NCBI GenBank assembly: GCA_014879835.1
Contig: JACSRJ010000227.1
Location: 1 to 58,930 of the forward strand
DNA length: 58,930 nt
Source: Anaerolinea sp.
Lineage (GTDB): Bacteria > Chloroflexota > Anaerolineae > Aggregatilineales > UBA2796
Direction: 5' to 3'
The notes beneath the pieces were generated by a model. That model was not told where the DNA came from. It did not search any database and saw only the letters and a program-made list of their open reading frames with translations. Made by a program: the position numbers and the translations under genes. Shown in pieces: positions 45,580 to 56,181 of the stretch (positions are counted from its first letter, which is position 1; every line of letters begins with the position of its first letter).

Positions 45580-46953
45580 TCAGGCTTGAGTGGGCTTGGA
45601 CAGAGGGACTTCCAAAGTTTCTTCCCGGCGGCGCGGTTCGGGTAGACGGACAATGGCCATCAACCCCATAAACCCAAAAAAGAGAGCTAAACCAAACACC
45701 AAGGGATACTGAAAACGCATCACGTTCTCCCCTCCCAAAAGGAATGCGCCTGCGCCGCTGATCGCCGGGAGCGCTGTCCACTGGAGGATTGTACCGCCGA
45801 TGAATGGGCCCAGATTACCCAAAGCCCCTAAAGTGTTGGTCAATCCAAGATAGATCGGGCGGCGCGAGAGCGGCGCGTAGGTGATCACCCAGTCGAAGTA
45901 GGCGGGAAAAAGCACCGCATGGAAGGCCCCGGTCATGATGAAGGTGCCGTAGAGCAGCGACCCTCTGCCTGTCAGGGCACTGGCGAGGGCGAAACTCAAT
46001 TCGCCCATGACGCACAAGCTGGCGAGGATCAGCACCGCCCGACTGCCCGAACGGCGCGACAGCCATGCCATCAAGAACGAGGCACACACCGTCCCGATCT
46101 GGATCAAGATGATTGAGTCGCTCACCATCGTTTCACGGGGGATGCCCAAAACACCGATCCCAAAGACCGCATAAAAAGGGGTGGCCATCATGGCTAAATC
46201 TATGAGCAGACGGGCCCCAATAAACCGCTGGAAGTACCGATCATAACGAACGATCTTCCATAAATAGGGAAAGTATTCGCGCATCGGAGGCCCCGGTTCA
46301 AGGCTTTCGTCGCTTTTTTCCTCCCGCAGGAGGGATAGTCCTATACCCCCGATCAAAAAGAGGATGCCCGATACCCCAAAGAGCAAAGCGTAATTGAGAG
46401 GGAATTCAGGCCCGGACTCGCTTAGGGCCCAACGGGCAAGAGCACTGGTGAAGATCGCGCCAACAGCGGTTGCAAACTGCCCGATCCCAAACATTGTCCC
46501 CCGTAGATAGTCGGGGATACAGGTTCCGAGCATATCGCCCCATGCGAGGGTGATGAGCGAATCCCCTGCCGCAAACAGTCCGTAGGCAGCGAGGAAGATG
46601 AACAAGGTCAAACCCCGGTTTTGCCCCCCCATGATCCCGATCAAGGTCGCCGCGATGATGATGGTCATCCGAAAGAGAATGATCGGGCGGATGAAGGGCT
46701 TTCGGCGTGTGCCCCGGTTGACAATCTGGGCCAAAAACATCTGGGGCCCCAACCAGCAGATCAAATAGATGGAACCGGTAAAGCCGATCAGGATTTTGTT
46801 ATCGGTCATCTGGCTCACAAAACTGGGGACAACGGTGCTGGTTGCGCCGATTAAGCTGAAGGATACCCCAAAGACAAGGTAATCCAGCAAAAACATGGCG
46901 AAGTTGAGCCGCAGATGTTGATAACTTTTTCCTTTGATGATTCGTGTGGTCAT
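45580..46953 (-). CDS. Major facilitator superfamily transporter
   Basis: 457 residues with 12 hydrophobic segments and a central cytoplasmic loop (RREEKSDESLEPG). The loop after segment two is IVNRGTRRKPFIRP, a variant of the MFS GxxxDxxGRR motif. The first ATG is at 46953; an in-frame TTG lies four codons earlier. The substrate is unknown. It may share a transcript with the shikimate-kinase-like gene 66 bases upstream. Confidence 0.83.
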   Translation of the reverse strand: MTTRIIKGKSYQHLRLNFAMFLLDYLVFGVSFSLIGATSTVVPSFVSQMTDNKILIGFTGSIYLICWLGPQMFLAQIVNRGTRRKPFIRPIILFRMTIIIAATLIGIMGGQNRGLTLFIFLAAYGLFAAGDSLITLAWGDMLGTCIPDYLRGTMFGIGQFATAVGAIFTSALARWALSESGPEFPLNYALLFGVSGILFLIGGIGLSLLREEKSDESLEPGPPMREYFPYLWKIVRYDRYFQRFIGARLLIDLAMMATPFYAVFGIGVLGIPRETMVSDSIILIQIGTVCASFLMAWLSRRSGSRAVLILASLCVMGELSFALASALTGRGSLLYGTFIMTGAFHAVLFPAYFDWVITYAPLSRRPIYLGLTNTLGALGNLGPFIGGTILQWTALPAISGAGAFLLGGENVMRFQYPLVFGLALFFGFMGLMAIVRLPEPRRREETLEVPLSKPTQA

Positions 46954-47019
46954 ACCCACATCCAAAGACGTTTGAGCAGTGTTGGGTGGATTGAATCAAG
47001 CAGCAGCACAGCGCTTTTC

Positions 47020-47595
47020 CTACCCCTCTGAGGGGATGTTATCAAGTTTCCAATTGACGGTTTCCCGATCATACCAGAATTGGATACTGGCGGCAGCCAC
47101 TTCCTCAACACTCAGTTGCGTGGTATCAAGGGTGGATAGATCGGGCAGTTGATGGATTTGGCGTTCACGTCGAACCTGATACAGGACTGCGGCACGGGCT
47201 TTGGGATCGTGGAATCGCGCACCCTGACTGGCATGAAGCCGGCGCAAAATCTCGTTTAGGGCACAGGTGAGGACAAGCAGAAAGCCGCTGTTAAGCAACC
47301 GTTCACGGTTTCCGGTTTCCAGCAGTGTTTGTCCTCCAACGATGATCACCGTGCTGCGCCGTAAGGAGAACTCACGGCATAACTCATCTTCAAGCCCCCG
47401 CAGACGCCCTTCTCCGTACACTTTACGAACCTCTTCAGGGGAGATTTTCTCACGCAGTTGAATCTCCGTATCCAGATCGAGGCATTCGACCCCTAATCGT
47501 GCGGCAATAATCCGCCCTACGGCAGTGCGCCCTAAACCCATATAACCGGTGAGGATCAAGTTGTGGTAAGGAACATGGGTGACTGGTTTTTCCAT
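47020..47595 (-). CDS. Shikimate-kinase-like protein with altered P-loop
   Basis: 191 residues with the shikimate kinase layout: GYMGLGRTAVGR, DLDTEIQLREKISPEE, GEGRLRGLEDEL and VIIVGGQTLL. Two sites depart from the active enzyme. The Walker A lysine is Arg (codon CGC), and the substrate-binding GGG is GGQ. The second helix RQIHQLPDLSTLDTTQ at the end resembles the lid and C-terminal segments of the family. It may be an inactive or re-purposed kinase rather than an aromatic-pathway enzyme; no aro genes are nearby. It starts 3 bases after the HAD gene stop, so the two are co-translated. Confidence 0.75.
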   Translation of the reverse strand: MEKPVTHVPYHNLILTGYMGLGRTAVGRIIAARLGVECLDLDTEIQLREKISPEEVRKVYGEGRLRGLEDELCREFSLRRSTVIIVGGQTLLETGNRERLLNSGFLLVLTCALNEILRRLHASQGARFHDPKARAAVLYQVRRERQIHQLPDLSTLDTTQLSVEEVAAASIQFWYDRETVNWKLDNIPSEG

Positions 47596-47598
47596 AAC

Positions 47599-48372
47599 CT
47601 ATCCACGCCACCCCGAATACCACTGATCAAACAGAGGCAGCAGTTCATCAAGACTGTTGATCTCCGCATCGGGAATGATTTCACCCATCGAGACCAACGC
47701 CGAACGGTACCCTAGATTGCGCAGTACGGCCCGCATTCCTACCTTTTGTGCGCCAGCCACATCCGCGGCCGGATTATCGCCCACAAAGACCACTTCTGCG
47801 GGACTCAGATTGAGAATTTCCAGCGCCCGTAAAAAGATCGCTGAATGAGGTTTGATATACCCTACATCATAGGCGGTGAGGCGGCATTCCCCGAAGTACT
47901 GAAGCAGATTACACTGTTCCAACTCATGATCACGCATCCACATCGGCACAGAGGCGTTGGTGATCATCCCGATCTCGATGCCTCGGGCCCGCAGTTCAGC
48001 CAGTGTTTGGGGGACTTCGGGGAACAGCTTCACGCCCGGCGCAATCTGCCATGCATAGGCTTTTAGGCAGGCATTGAGGTCGATCTCATCCCGACGAAAA
48101 CCTGCATTTTCCAACCCCCCTAAAATGGCATCCCCATAGGAGGGAGCACGCAGATCAAGCTCCGCGTTGATCCACGATTGCCGGGATAAACGGCGCACGT
48201 CTTGGCAGAACTCGTCTGAGGAGCAGGACAGGGGGCGAACATTGGCGCTGACATAGTCATACACCTGACGAAGATGATCTTGTTCATAGGTCGCCCAGTC
48301 AGCCGAACGTTCTGACCAGTCGAGCAGCGTGTCGTCCATATCAAAGAGGACAGCTTTAAATTCAGGGGACAT
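47599..48372 (-). CDS. HAD-superfamily hydrolase
   Basis: 257 residues from the ATG at 48372; the frame opens at 48471, but the extra 33 residues are not part of the domain. All four HAD motifs are seen: FDMDDTLLDW (nucleophile Asp), MITNAS, KPHSAIF (Lys) and VFVGDNPAADV. A helical cap lies between motifs I and II, so it belongs to subclass I (phosphoglycolate phosphatase/YjjG-like). It acts on small phosphorylated metabolites; the substrate is unknown. Coupled to the shikimate-kinase-like gene. Confidence 0.9.
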   Translation of the reverse strand: MSPEFKAVLFDMDDTLLDWSERSADWATYEQDHLRQVYDYVSANVRPLSCSSDEFCQDVRRLSRQSWINAELDLRAPSYGDAILGGLENAGFRRDEIDLNACLKAYAWQIAPGVKLFPEVPQTLAELRARGIEIGMITNASVPMWMRDHELEQCNLLQYFGECRLTAYDVGYIKPHSAIFLRALEILNLSPAEVVFVGDNPAADVAGAQKVGMRAVLRNLGYRSALVSMGEIIPDAEINSLDELLPLFDQWYSGWRG

Positions 48373-48510
48373 GACGAAGGATCGATTCCTATTCACTAAA
48401 ACATGGTTGAGGTGGCTCAAACGACCCGGTTGATGACCGGGCCGCCATACCCATCGAAATAAACGCATCATGGTGAAGTGTGGGCGTTACGCACTTGCCC
48501 TAGAAGAACC

Positions 48511-48541
48511 CCACCCCATACCCTGCCCCGTGTAGGGGTGG
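48511..48541 (-). terminator. Hairpin downstream of the ABC-2 permease gene
   Basis: CCACCCC and GGGGTGG arms (7 bp, 17-nt loop), about 59 bases past the permease stop. A copy of the GTAAGTCCTA dispersed repeat (48571-48589) sits between. Weak. Confidence 0.35.
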
Positions 48542-48599
48542 AGGCGGTGGGGGTGAGAGGTGCTTCAATCTTCAACTGTGTAAGTCCTAGACGTGATCA

Positions 48600-49856
48600 T
48601 TACTCCAACCGGAAGCGCATCAGACCGATGCCAAAAAAGACCACCGAAAAGAGCAGCAGCGCTCCTACCGCGGGCAGAATATCCACCAGCGTTGCGCCGT
48701 AAAAGACCATCTGATTGAAGGCGCGCTGTGACCACGCTACCGGAGAGATGATGTAACCCACCGTCTGCATGGTCTGAGGCACAATGTCCATCGGCCACCA
48801 TGCCCCCCCTAAGGGAGCCAATACCATCGGGATGAGCAGTCCGATTCCGCTTGCTTGACTGATGGTGCGGATGAAGGTTGAGAGCATCAGGGCCATCGCG
48901 GTCACGGCGAGGGTATAGGCCAGCACTGTCACCACCACCCCAAGCCAGTCACCCCACTGTACCCCAAAAAGCGTGCCCACAATGAGCATCACCGCAAAGG
49001 TCAGGACTCCGATCAGGTACTGCCCAAAGAGCTTTCCAGCCAGAATTTCGGCGCGGCTTACAGGCAAGGTCATCAACCGCTGAAGGGTCCAGTTTTTGCG
49101 CTCGATGATGAACACCTGCACCAAAACCAACGCATTGATCATCACAAACATTGCGCCAATGCCGGGAGCGCTTTGCCCAAAACCTGTCCCTGCATTGACC
49201 CCGTTGATGGTGGTGAAAGTCTCAGAGACTACCACTGGGTCTTTGTCCCAAAGTGCCTGAGCGTTGGCGTAAACAACCTTAAAAAAGTCCTCATCTCCAT
49301 TGGTGCGTTTGGTGAGGGTACGCGCAGCCGTGACCGCCCCGCCCAGACGCGCTGTGACCGCGCCCACATAACCACTGATCACCTGCCCGGAGGTGGGATC
49401 ATTACCGCGCACCCGAACACTGATCGCGGTTTGCAGCCCGGCTTCCAAGTCCGCCCCAAAACGCTCCGTGAGTACAATGGTGCCCGATACCACCGAGTCC
49501 TTCAGGCGTGTTTCCCCGATGGTGGTTGGGGTTGATTCTGGCGCGTATTCCTTCAGGGCACATGACTCTGGTTGCGCTTCACGGTTGCTGAGATCACACA
49601 CCACAAAATGCGGACTGTTGTTGACCAGTTTTGCACCATCCGCCCGAAGCAGGGCCACAAATTTATCGGCCATCGGGTCATCTTGAGGGCGGATCACATC
49701 AATGGTGCGGGTACCGCTTCCCATCCCCCCTGTAGCGATGCCGATGAAGGTCATCATCAGCAGGGGCACTAAAAAAGTCATGATCAGTGCCCCACGTTCG
49801 CTCATTTGAGTACGCATTTGGTTAAAAGCAATGATCAGAATGTTCCGAAGTGACAT
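48600..49856 (-). CDS. ABC-2 type transporter permease (YhgE/LnrN-like layout)
   Basis: 418 residues: one N-terminal hydrophobic segment (ALIMTFLVPLLMMTFIGIA), a large outside domain of about 170 residues, then five segments near the C-terminus, starting with the FGQSAPGIGAMFVMINAL loop and including LMTLPVSRAEILAGKL. This is the layout of permeases for drug or lipopeptide export. GGAGG lies before the ATG. No ATPase gene is adjacent, so its ATPase is encoded outside the window; a five-gene ABC operon elsewhere in the window already has its own permease. Confidence 0.85.
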   Translation of the reverse strand: MSLRNILIIAFNQMRTQMSERGALIMTFLVPLLMMTFIGIATGGMGSGTRTIDVIRPQDDPMADKFVALLRADGAKLVNNSPHFVVCDLSNREAQPESCALKEYAPESTPTTIGETRLKDSVVSGTIVLTERFGADLEAGLQTAISVRVRGNDPTSGQVISGYVGAVTARLGGAVTAARTLTKRTNGDEDFFKVVYANAQALWDKDPVVVSETFTTINGVNAGTGFGQSAPGIGAMFVMINALVLVQVFIIERKNWTLQRLMTLPVSRAEILAGKLFGQYLIGVLTFAVMLIVGTLFGVQWGDWLGVVVTVLAYTLAVTAMALMLSTFIRTISQASGIGLLIPMVLAPLGGAWWPMDIVPQTMQTVGYIISPVAWSQRAFNQMVFYGATLVDILPAVGALLLFSVVFFGIGLMRFRLE

Positions 49857-50253
49857 GACCGTACATGCCTCCTGCGATCTATATGCCCTGTGGAGGGAAG
49901 GTGCAGGCTGAATCTCGCTCCACGCAGACTGTAGATCGTACCGAAGATCAGGGTTTTATGCGAAATGTGGTGGGTGGTGGGGCGAGGGCGATTGCATCAA
50001 CATCTGGCGCTGGCACCCGGACGCCGTCCACGGCGTCCCTACGAAACCGGGGCTTTTGTGGGGGCGCTTCAGCACGCCCAGACATGAAAAGTTCGTGCAA
50101 TCACCTTGGAGATGGGACGGGGAATCTTATGCCCATGTGCGCAAAAAGCCCCCATCACCAGTTTACGGCGACGGGGGCTTTGGGTTCACTTGAACCATCC
50201 ACTCACACCCGCCCTGCCCCTGCGGGACAGAGCGAGAAGTGAAGTGGTTTTGA
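49857..50253. other. Intergenic region between the surface operon and ABC-2 permease gene
   Basis: About 400 bases without a supported gene. It contains the terminator of the surface operon (50143-50181) and a short palindrome GGACGCCGTCCACGGCGTCC at 50022-50042, followed by CTACG as in the other dispersed elements. No promoter was clear. Confidence 0.5.
50143..50181 (-). terminator. Intrinsic terminator of the TadE/TadG operon
   Basis: On the minus strand GCCCCCGTC pairs with GATGGGGGC and is followed by five T's, about 72 bases past the stop of the last gene. Confidence 0.8.
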
Positions 50254-53200
50254 CTAGTCACCACCGCCGATGGGCTGGATGGTGATGCTCTTGCTAGCGG
50301 TGTTGTTGCCCGGAGTCGGGTCGGTCACACCACCGGGAGGTGTCACCACAGCCTGATTGGTGACCAACCCGTCAACCGGGAAGATCACGGTCAGGGTGTA
50401 GGTGATAGAGGAACCGCTGGGCATCGTGACCGTATCGCTCAGGTTGCCGGTGCGGGTTCCAGTTGCGCAGGTCGCGCCACCAGTAGTGGTGCAGCTCCAC
50501 GACTGCGATGAGGGCGTGGGCCCAGAGATGAAGGCATCAGCCACCGTCGCCCCGGTCACCACCACGTTGGATGTGATGTTGGTGACCGTGATCGTGTAGA
50601 CCACAGGCTGACCAGCAGTGTAGATGTTCAGCGGTGTCGTCTTGGTGATCGCCAGATTTGCCTGCGGCGGCAGCACCGTGAAGGTCGGCGACGGGGTAAT
50701 CGTCTTCGACGGCGTCAGTGACGGCGTCCGCGACGGCGTGGTTGTGGGCGTGTTGGAGGGCGTTAAGGTCAACGTCCGCGATGGCGTCAGCGACGGCGTC
50801 CGCGACGGCGTGGTTGATGGTGTCCGTGAGGGCGTTAGGGTATTGGTCTGCGACGGCGTCAGGGACGGGGTCAGCGTCGGCGTCCGCGACGGGGTGGTCG
50901 ATGGCGTCAACGTCCGTGAGGGCGTCCGCGATGGTGTCAGCGTAGGCGTCTGCGACGGCGTTAAGGTATTGGTCCGCGACGGGGTTAGTGAGGGCGTCAG
51001 GGTATTGGTCCGTGACGGGGTCAGCGACCTTGTGAGCGTCAGCGACGGCGTTAGGGTGATCGTCCGCGTTGGGGTCTGTGACGGTGTCCGTGACGGGCTT
51101 GGTGTGTTCGACGGGGTCAGGGACGGCGTGCGCGATGGCGTCAGCGTCTGTGACGGGGTCAGGGTGGTCGTCCGTGACGGGGTCAGCGACGGCGTCAGGG
51201 TCCGTGACGGGGTCAAGGTGATTGACGGGGTGCGCGATGGCGTCAGGGACGGGGTCAGAGACGGTGTCCGTGATGGGGTAATCGACGGCGTTAGGGTGAA
51301 GGTGGCAGTGCCCACCGGGGTGGCCGCATTGGGCAGATTCACCCGGCAGGTGGTACTGTCGCTCAGTTCCACATACGAGCCGTTGAAGTCGGAGACAAAG
51401 GCTTGGCTGGGATACTCCGCCTGAAGGTTACCGTTGGTGCCGTCGAAGTCCAGCCAGATCGCTCCGGTTTCACCCGGCGCAAAGACAGGCGCTGAACCCC
51501 AGTCAGCATCAGTGCGGGTGGCCCCTGTGGGAGGCGAATCGTCTCCCGGTGAAGCCTGCCACATAACCACTGTATCCGGCGAGAATGCTGACGACCCCTT
51601 GGCGGCGATACGTGCCAGTGTCATGTTGGGGAAGTAGCTCTTCCAACCGAAGTTGAAGGAAGTGATCGCCCGCGGCACGGTGTCGTTGTTACGGAAGTTA
51701 AAGCGCACCACCCCAAAGGTCTGGAAGGCGATGAAGCTCAGCGAGTACAGATTGGGATCAGTACACACCTGAGGCGTTGGGGTTTCGGGCGGGTCCGGCG
51801 GCGTACCAATGCCGATATCGCAGGTACCACCAGCGCCCAAGTCAATGGTGAAGTTGATGCGCCCAAAGTTCGAGGGTGTGTAATGGGTGCTCAGATTCGC
51901 AGGCCCATTGACCATACGCATCTGCCACGTGGTATTGACACCGGTGGGGCTGCCTTGTGCGCCAGCGAGGGCGCGGTTGGCATAAACGGGCCCGATACCA
52001 TTGATCCAGCCTACGGTCGAGTCATTAAAGATGCTGTTTGGGGCTGGGGCAGTCGAAACCCCATCGTATGCCCAGTGCGGGGTGCCTTGGGTGGTAATGC
52101 GCATTTCCGACGGGTAGATCGAGGTGTAGGGATTGGTCACGGACCAATTCACTTGTACCGCTTCGATCAACACCGGCGCAAAGTTGGCATTGGTGAAGGT
52201 AACTTTTACATACTGCCCATCCAGAACGATACCGCCCGCAATCGAAATGTCCGTACACTGAGGTACGGGCGTGCTGGTCGCGGTGGCAGTGCTGGTAGGC
52301 ACAGGGGTCCGCGAAGGCACGGGTGTCTCAGAGGGGCGCACCGTCGGGGTGTTGGTATTTCCCGGAGGCGCAGGTACCGTGGGGACGTAAGTGGCGAACC
52401 CTTGGCTGGGCAGTTCCAGCACCCGCGCAGTACGGAATGACTCGTTGATCATCACCCGCCGCGCCTGAAGCTGAATATAAGGCCCAGTGCCATCGTTGCG
52501 CCCAAAACCAAGGGGCGTGACCAACGGATGGTTAAAGTACACCACCACTTCCACGAAGTCACCGGGACCGCCCGGATCATATTGATTGATGCCCACCCGA
52601 TCTGCGGGATTGGCATAGGGGCGGACGGCATTCATGTCCTGCCCACCAAAGGGCACCTGCTCCTCAACGGTACACAGGCGGATGCCTTCCGCGTCCATCT
52701 CGTAATCCGCCTTGTTGGTGGCGGTGGTCACATGGGTGCGGTTGTTCCGGTAACGAGGCAGATCATTATCGATTCGATTTTCGTCCGTGAGCGAGGGACG
52801 GGAACTGCACACAAAAACATGGAACCAGCCCGGCCGCAGTGAAGCATCACGGATGGTGGTTGCATCACGATAAGGCTCGGTGTTGATCCCGGTGCCGGGG
52901 ATACGCAGCCATGGCTGAAGGGCCAAACCTGCTGCGCCCACCCGGGCTGCATCGGTCATGGAGATCAATCGCAGGATGTCCTGACGCAGCCATTTGTGTT
53001 CATCCAGAGAGGGTTCGCAGTTGATCCCATTCCAGTGGGAGGCAAAGTAATACTCGTCAGTCTCAGCCCCACCACCCCCATCCGGGCCGGGGAAACGCCA
53101 TGTGTCGCCACCTTTGTAGGTGCCTGAATACACAAAAGCGCCGCGGCTGTCAGTGATGGTGCAGGGCACACCGTCGCCGGGTTTTTGTCCATCGGGGTAG

Positions 53201-53523
53201 GTGACCACATAATCCACGGGCAGGGTAGGCACCTGCCCATCTTGGAAACCTCCAGCGGAGTCCGGCGTCCACGGGTTGTTTATGTCTTGAAACCACGTTT
53301 GGTTGTACTGCCCCGTCACTGCATAACGGGCAGCCGTTCGCGCCGCATTTTGAATGGTCACCCAAGCTTGGAAGATGCGCCCAAACTCGATGATCGCCCA
53401 GATGAGCATCAGCAAGATCGGGAGAGTGAGCGCAAATTCAACTAAGGTTTGTCCCCGCCGAGCGCGCTTCGGCGGGAACCCAGACGGCGTCCGCCGCCGT
53501 CGGCTGAGTCTGAGTGTCAGCAT
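50254..53523 (-). CDS. TadE-like surface protein with Thr/Ser/Pro repeats and DUF11 domain
   Basis: 1089 residues from the ATG at 53523, preceded by AAGGAGGGGG; this start avoids overlap with the TadG gene. Near the N-terminus [19 protein letters not shown] is a TadE pilin-like signal and anchor. A large exported region follows, with two CBM-like beta domains (each starting at a CTDIS/CTDPN segment). Then come about 200 residues of near-perfect repeats ([11 protein letters not shown] type), and a C-terminal DUF11 domain ([16 protein letters not shown] ... [10 protein letters not shown]). The protein is likely displayed on the surface, with the repeats as a rod or glycosylation region. It is the last gene of the three-gene operon. 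Confidence 0.88.
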   Translation of the reverse strand: MLTLRLSRRRRTPSGFPPKRARRGQTLVEFALTLPILLMLIWAIIEFGRIFQAWVTIQNAARTAARYAVTGQYNQTWFQDINNPWTPDSAGGFQDGQVPTLPVDYVVTYPDGQKPGDGVPCTITDSRGAFVYSGTYKGGDTWRFPGPDGGGGAETDEYYFASHWNGINCEPSLDEHKWLRQDILRLISMTDAARVGAAGLALQPWLRIPGTGINTEPYRDATTIRDASLRPGWFHVFVCSSRPSLTDENRIDNDLPRYRNNRTHVTTATNKADYEMDAEGIRLCTVEEQVPFGGQDMNAVRPYANPADRVGINQYDPGGPGDFVEVVVYFNHPLVTPLGFGRNDGTGPYIQLQARRVMINESFRTARVLELPSQGFATYVPTVPAPPGNTNTPTVRPSETPVPSRTPVPTSTATATSTPVPQCTDISIAGGIVLDGQYVKVTFTNANFAPVLIEAVQVNWSVTNPYTSIYPSEMRITTQGTPHWAYDGVSTAPAPNSIFNDSTVGWINGIGPVYANRALAGAQGSPTGVNTTWQMRMVNGPANLSTHYTPSNFGRINFTIDLGAGGTCDIGIGTPPDPPETPTPQVCTDPNLYSLSFIAFQTFGVVRFNFRNNDTVPRAITSFNFGWKSYFPNMTLARIAAKGSSAFSPDTVVMWQASPGDDSPPTGATRTDADWGSAPVFAPGETGAIWLDFDGTNGNLQAEYPSQAFVSDFNGSYVELSDSTTCRVNLPNAATPVGTATFTLTPSITPSRTPSLTPSLTPSRTPSITLTPSRTLTPSLTPSRTTTLTPSQTLTPSRTPSLTPSNTPSPSRTPSQTPTRTITLTPSLTLTRSLTPSRTNTLTPSLTPSRTNTLTPSQTPTLTPSRTPSRTLTPSTTPSRTPTLTPSLTPSQTNTLTPSRTPSTTPSRTPSLTPSRTLTLTPSNTPTTTPSRTPSLTPSKTITPSPTFTVLPPQANLAITKTTPLNIYTAGQPVVYTITVTNITSNVVVTGATVADAFISGPTPSSQSWSCTTTGGATCATGTRTGNLSDTVTMPSGSSITYTLTVIFPVDGLVTNQAVVTPPGGVTDPTPGNNTASKSITIQPIGGGD
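50690..51300 (-). repeat. Ser/Thr/Pro-encoding tandem repeat tract
   Basis: About 610 bases of short degenerate tandem units (GACGGCGTC / GACGGGGTC spaced by TP, SR, SL or TL codons). It encodes the TPSxTPSxTPS rod of the TadE-like protein. The antisense strand also stays open because of the unit, giving a spurious GVRDGV-type frame. Repeat number probably varies between strains by slippage or recombination. Confidence 0.85.
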
Positions 53524-53554
53524 TCCCCCTCCTTTTGAGGTGTGCCCCATTGTG

Positions 53555-56161
53555 TTAACGAGAAAGCCGGGTGAACAGACGCCGAGCGATCTCGGTGAAG
53601 GCGTCATTCACCTTAGCCACATTTTCTGCATACCAATACTGCCCGCAGTCGGTTTTTGCCATAGCCTCATATTCGGCACTGCCGGGGGTGTAGTAGTTAG
53701 AGGTCTGGTTAACATAGTTGCTGTAGTCCAGATCCTCGCAGGGGTCTTCAGAGACCTTCACCCCGCTGGCATCATAGATCGGATCGGTATTGGGTGGATA
53801 GTAACCTTCTGTCTGTGGTAGTCCGGGCAGTGGTGAGGTGGGGTTATAGCCCGGGTCTTTGGGGTTGATCAGTTTATTGTGTTGGAAGCGGTACCACGCC
53901 TGAAGACGGTTGTTGATCGTCCCGTTATCGCCCGCATCGGCGATGTAACGCAGGGCTTTGACCCCTAGAATGTTGAGGTTGATAAAGCCTCCGCTGGGGT
54001 TAAACAGAATGGTGAACATGGCGATAAAGCTGCCTTTGATCTTGGGGGTGTATTCCAAAAGCCCCGCGAAGTCCGCCTGATCACGCAGATAATCATCGGG
54101 ATCGTACCGATCATCACAGTAGGCGCCCATGGGATTGATGATCCCGTCCACATCCTTACAGAAGTGACGAGAATCGGGGTTCCAGTCGATACAGTAGGGC
54201 TGCACGGGTTCCTGATAGTCACCACCTCCGGGACGTCCGCGCCCGAATTTGTCATCAATATCATACCATTTTGGTGCGGTGTCACTTGCAGTACATTCCG
54301 GCAGCACCGGGGATCGAGAGGGATCCTGATTGCAGAAGGTATACCACGGGCAGAAACCAAAACTCCACACTGGTGAAGGGCTGGCACCACCAGAGGTCAA
54401 TCCCCACGGTTCGCCCGTCCACAGGGGGGGCACACACAAGTGAGGTTTGGTTCCGTAAACACTGTTGACCGGATCAGCCAGATAATTGTCAAAGTTACAG
54501 AAATCGTCAATGGTCTTGCCTGATGGGATGGCCTGATCCTCTGGCATCACCGTCAAGGAGGGGCGGGCAATCCCGGTAATCCCGAACTCCGAGTCCAGTT
54601 CTTGGAAGTTTGGGGTTCGGTTGGGGAAACCGTCACTGAGCAGCACCATGACCCACACCGAATCGCGCCGAATCCAGTCCGGATCAGTGATCGAAGCCCG
54701 TCCGGTACGCACCCCGCCGCCCATGTTGGTGTCGGTGCATTGGGACACATTCCAATAACTGCGGGTGTTGCGTAGGTTGACGCCGTAGAGCGTGGGGTTG
54801 GCAGGATCAGTGCCCCGCCAAGTATCCCAAGCATAACAACCGGTTTGGGCACCACTGGGATTGATCGAGATGCCCACCCGTTCATTCAGGGTTCGGATGG
54901 CGGTGTCTTTGTCGGTGATGACCGGGATCGACTGCCCCTGAGGGGTGATCTGGGCCACCTGCGCGTTGAAAGTGACCATCACCAAACGGTCACCGCGCAC
55001 AAAGTCCAGTTTTTTGATGAAGCGTCGGGCCGCATCGCGCACATCCTTAAAGGGACGGCAAAGTAAGTCGCTGTAATTGCCATCGGGTTCACCGCTAACC
55101 ACCCGCGCCCGTCCACTGGCCCCATCCTTGGCAATGGTTGATTCCGGCTGGCCGGGATCATCAAACACATAAAAGTCCGGGGCGTACTTCACTGGTGGGG
55201 TTTGGAACATGGGCGGGGTATTGACGTCAAAGGCGGGAATCTTGCCTTCCGCATCAACGTAAGCGTAATTGGTACCCGCATTGGTGCGGTTAGGTTCGCT
55301 TCCGTCCGGGTTGCTCTGGGTGGAAGGGTCATTGCAGCAGGCGCCCCACGCATAGTTAGCATTACGTCCGTTGGCCCCACCTACCACCTGCCCAGCGCGA
55401 ATATTGGGGGCACTCCAGCACTCATAACGAATAGCGGCTTGCCCCGCGCCGTTTTTACCAGAATAGTTGGGGGTGCCGGAGTCTGAATAGGGCTGAAGGT
55501 TAAGTGGGTTCATAAACTCCACAAAAGACTTCAGGGCCTCAACATTGGTGGGGCTTCCGGTGTAATTAGCCTGCGCAAACTCGGTGTCATAGCCCATCGA
55601 GAGTGAGGTATCGATCACCAGCGCTACGTCAAGGACCGCGGTTTGTGAAACCGCGCTCGCTTCCAGCAGCACCGAAGGCCAGCCGATCAACGAGAGGAAA
55701 GTGGTGGGGGATCGCACCTGCGCCGAGACCCGCACCAATTTCTGGGGATCGCGCTTGCACAGTTCCGAGGGTGGGATTTTTTGCAGGATCGCATTCAGGG
55801 CTGCCTGCGCATTGGGATAACTGACCGGATCGGACTCGATCAGGTCATGCATCTCGGTTTCACAGGTCTCCACCCGCACCGTCTCAGGGTCAATATTGCC
55901 CTGAAGTTTGATGAACTGCTGAGCCACCGCCGCAAGGGTGGCATAGTCGGTGTCTTCACGAATCTGCTGGGCAGCCGCGATGGCCGCCGCGTCCACCGCC
56001 CGCCGCAGCGAGCTGTAACGCACAAAAAGTAGGGCCACATCAACCGCGATGCCCACAAAGGCGATTAGGGTGATGAAGGCAATGGCCACAATGATGATTG
56101 ATTGACCGTTGCGGCTGCGACGGTTCAAGAATTTCCACATGGTGCTGGGAGCAGTTTGCAT
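53555..56161 (-). CDS. TadG-like protein with von Willebrand A domain
   Basis: 868 residues. After a basic start NRRSRNGQ there is a hydrophobic anchor ([26 protein letters not shown]) and the TadG-type [14 protein letters not shown] helix. A VWA domain begins near 177 with VIDTSLSMG (MIDAS Asp184, Ser186, Ser188), interrupted by long loops; the second half carries [10 protein letters not shown]. The C-terminus is a Tyr/Asn-rich region with several Cys. Proteins of this class sit in the envelope and may work with Tad-type pili or adhesion. GGAGG precedes the ATG. It lies 31 bases before the TadE-DUF11 gene and 20 bases after a TadE gene. No tadA/B/C or cpaF genes are in the window. Confidence 0.88.
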   Translation of the reverse strand: MQTAPSTMWKFLNRRSRNGQSIIIVAIAFITLIAFVGIAVDVALLFVRYSSLRRAVDAAAIAAAQQIREDTDYATLAAVAQQFIKLQGNIDPETVRVETCETEMHDLIESDPVSYPNAQAALNAILQKIPPSELCKRDPQKLVRVSAQVRSPTTFLSLIGWPSVLLEASAVSQTAVLDVALVIDTSLSMGYDTEFAQANYTGSPTNVEALKSFVEFMNPLNLQPYSDSGTPNYSGKNGAGQAAIRYECWSAPNIRAGQVVGGANGRNANYAWGACCNDPSTQSNPDGSEPNRTNAGTNYAYVDAEGKIPAFDVNTPPMFQTPPVKYAPDFYVFDDPGQPESTIAKDGASGRARVVSGEPDGNYSDLLCRPFKDVRDAARRFIKKLDFVRGDRLVMVTFNAQVAQITPQGQSIPVITDKDTAIRTLNERVGISINPSGAQTGCYAWDTWRGTDPANPTLYGVNLRNTRSYWNVSQCTDTNMGGGVRTGRASITDPDWIRRDSVWVMVLLSDGFPNRTPNFQELDSEFGITGIARPSLTVMPEDQAIPSGKTIDDFCNFDNYLADPVNSVYGTKPHLCVPPLWTGEPWGLTSGGASPSPVWSFGFCPWYTFCNQDPSRSPVLPECTASDTAPKWYDIDDKFGRGRPGGGDYQEPVQPYCIDWNPDSRHFCKDVDGIINPMGAYCDDRYDPDDYLRDQADFAGLLEYTPKIKGSFIAMFTILFNPSGGFINLNILGVKALRYIADAGDNGTINNRLQAWYRFQHNKLINPKDPGYNPTSPLPGLPQTEGYYPPNTDPIYDASGVKVSEDPCEDLDYSNYVNQTSNYYTPGSAEYEAMAKTDCGQYWYAENVAKVNDAFTEIARRLFTRLSR

Positions 56162-56181
56162 GAGTTCATCTGCCTCCTCTC

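Noticed and set aside
50690-51300. Possible CRISPR array
   Set aside because: The repeats are short, in frame, without unique spacers, and encode a continuous Ser/Thr/Pro rod.
50624-51424. 266-codon plus-strand frame with GVRDGV repeats
   Set aside because: It is the complement of the Ser/Thr/Pro repeat tract of the TadE-like gene; the repeats keep both strands open. It lacks a ribosome site and a real N-terminus.
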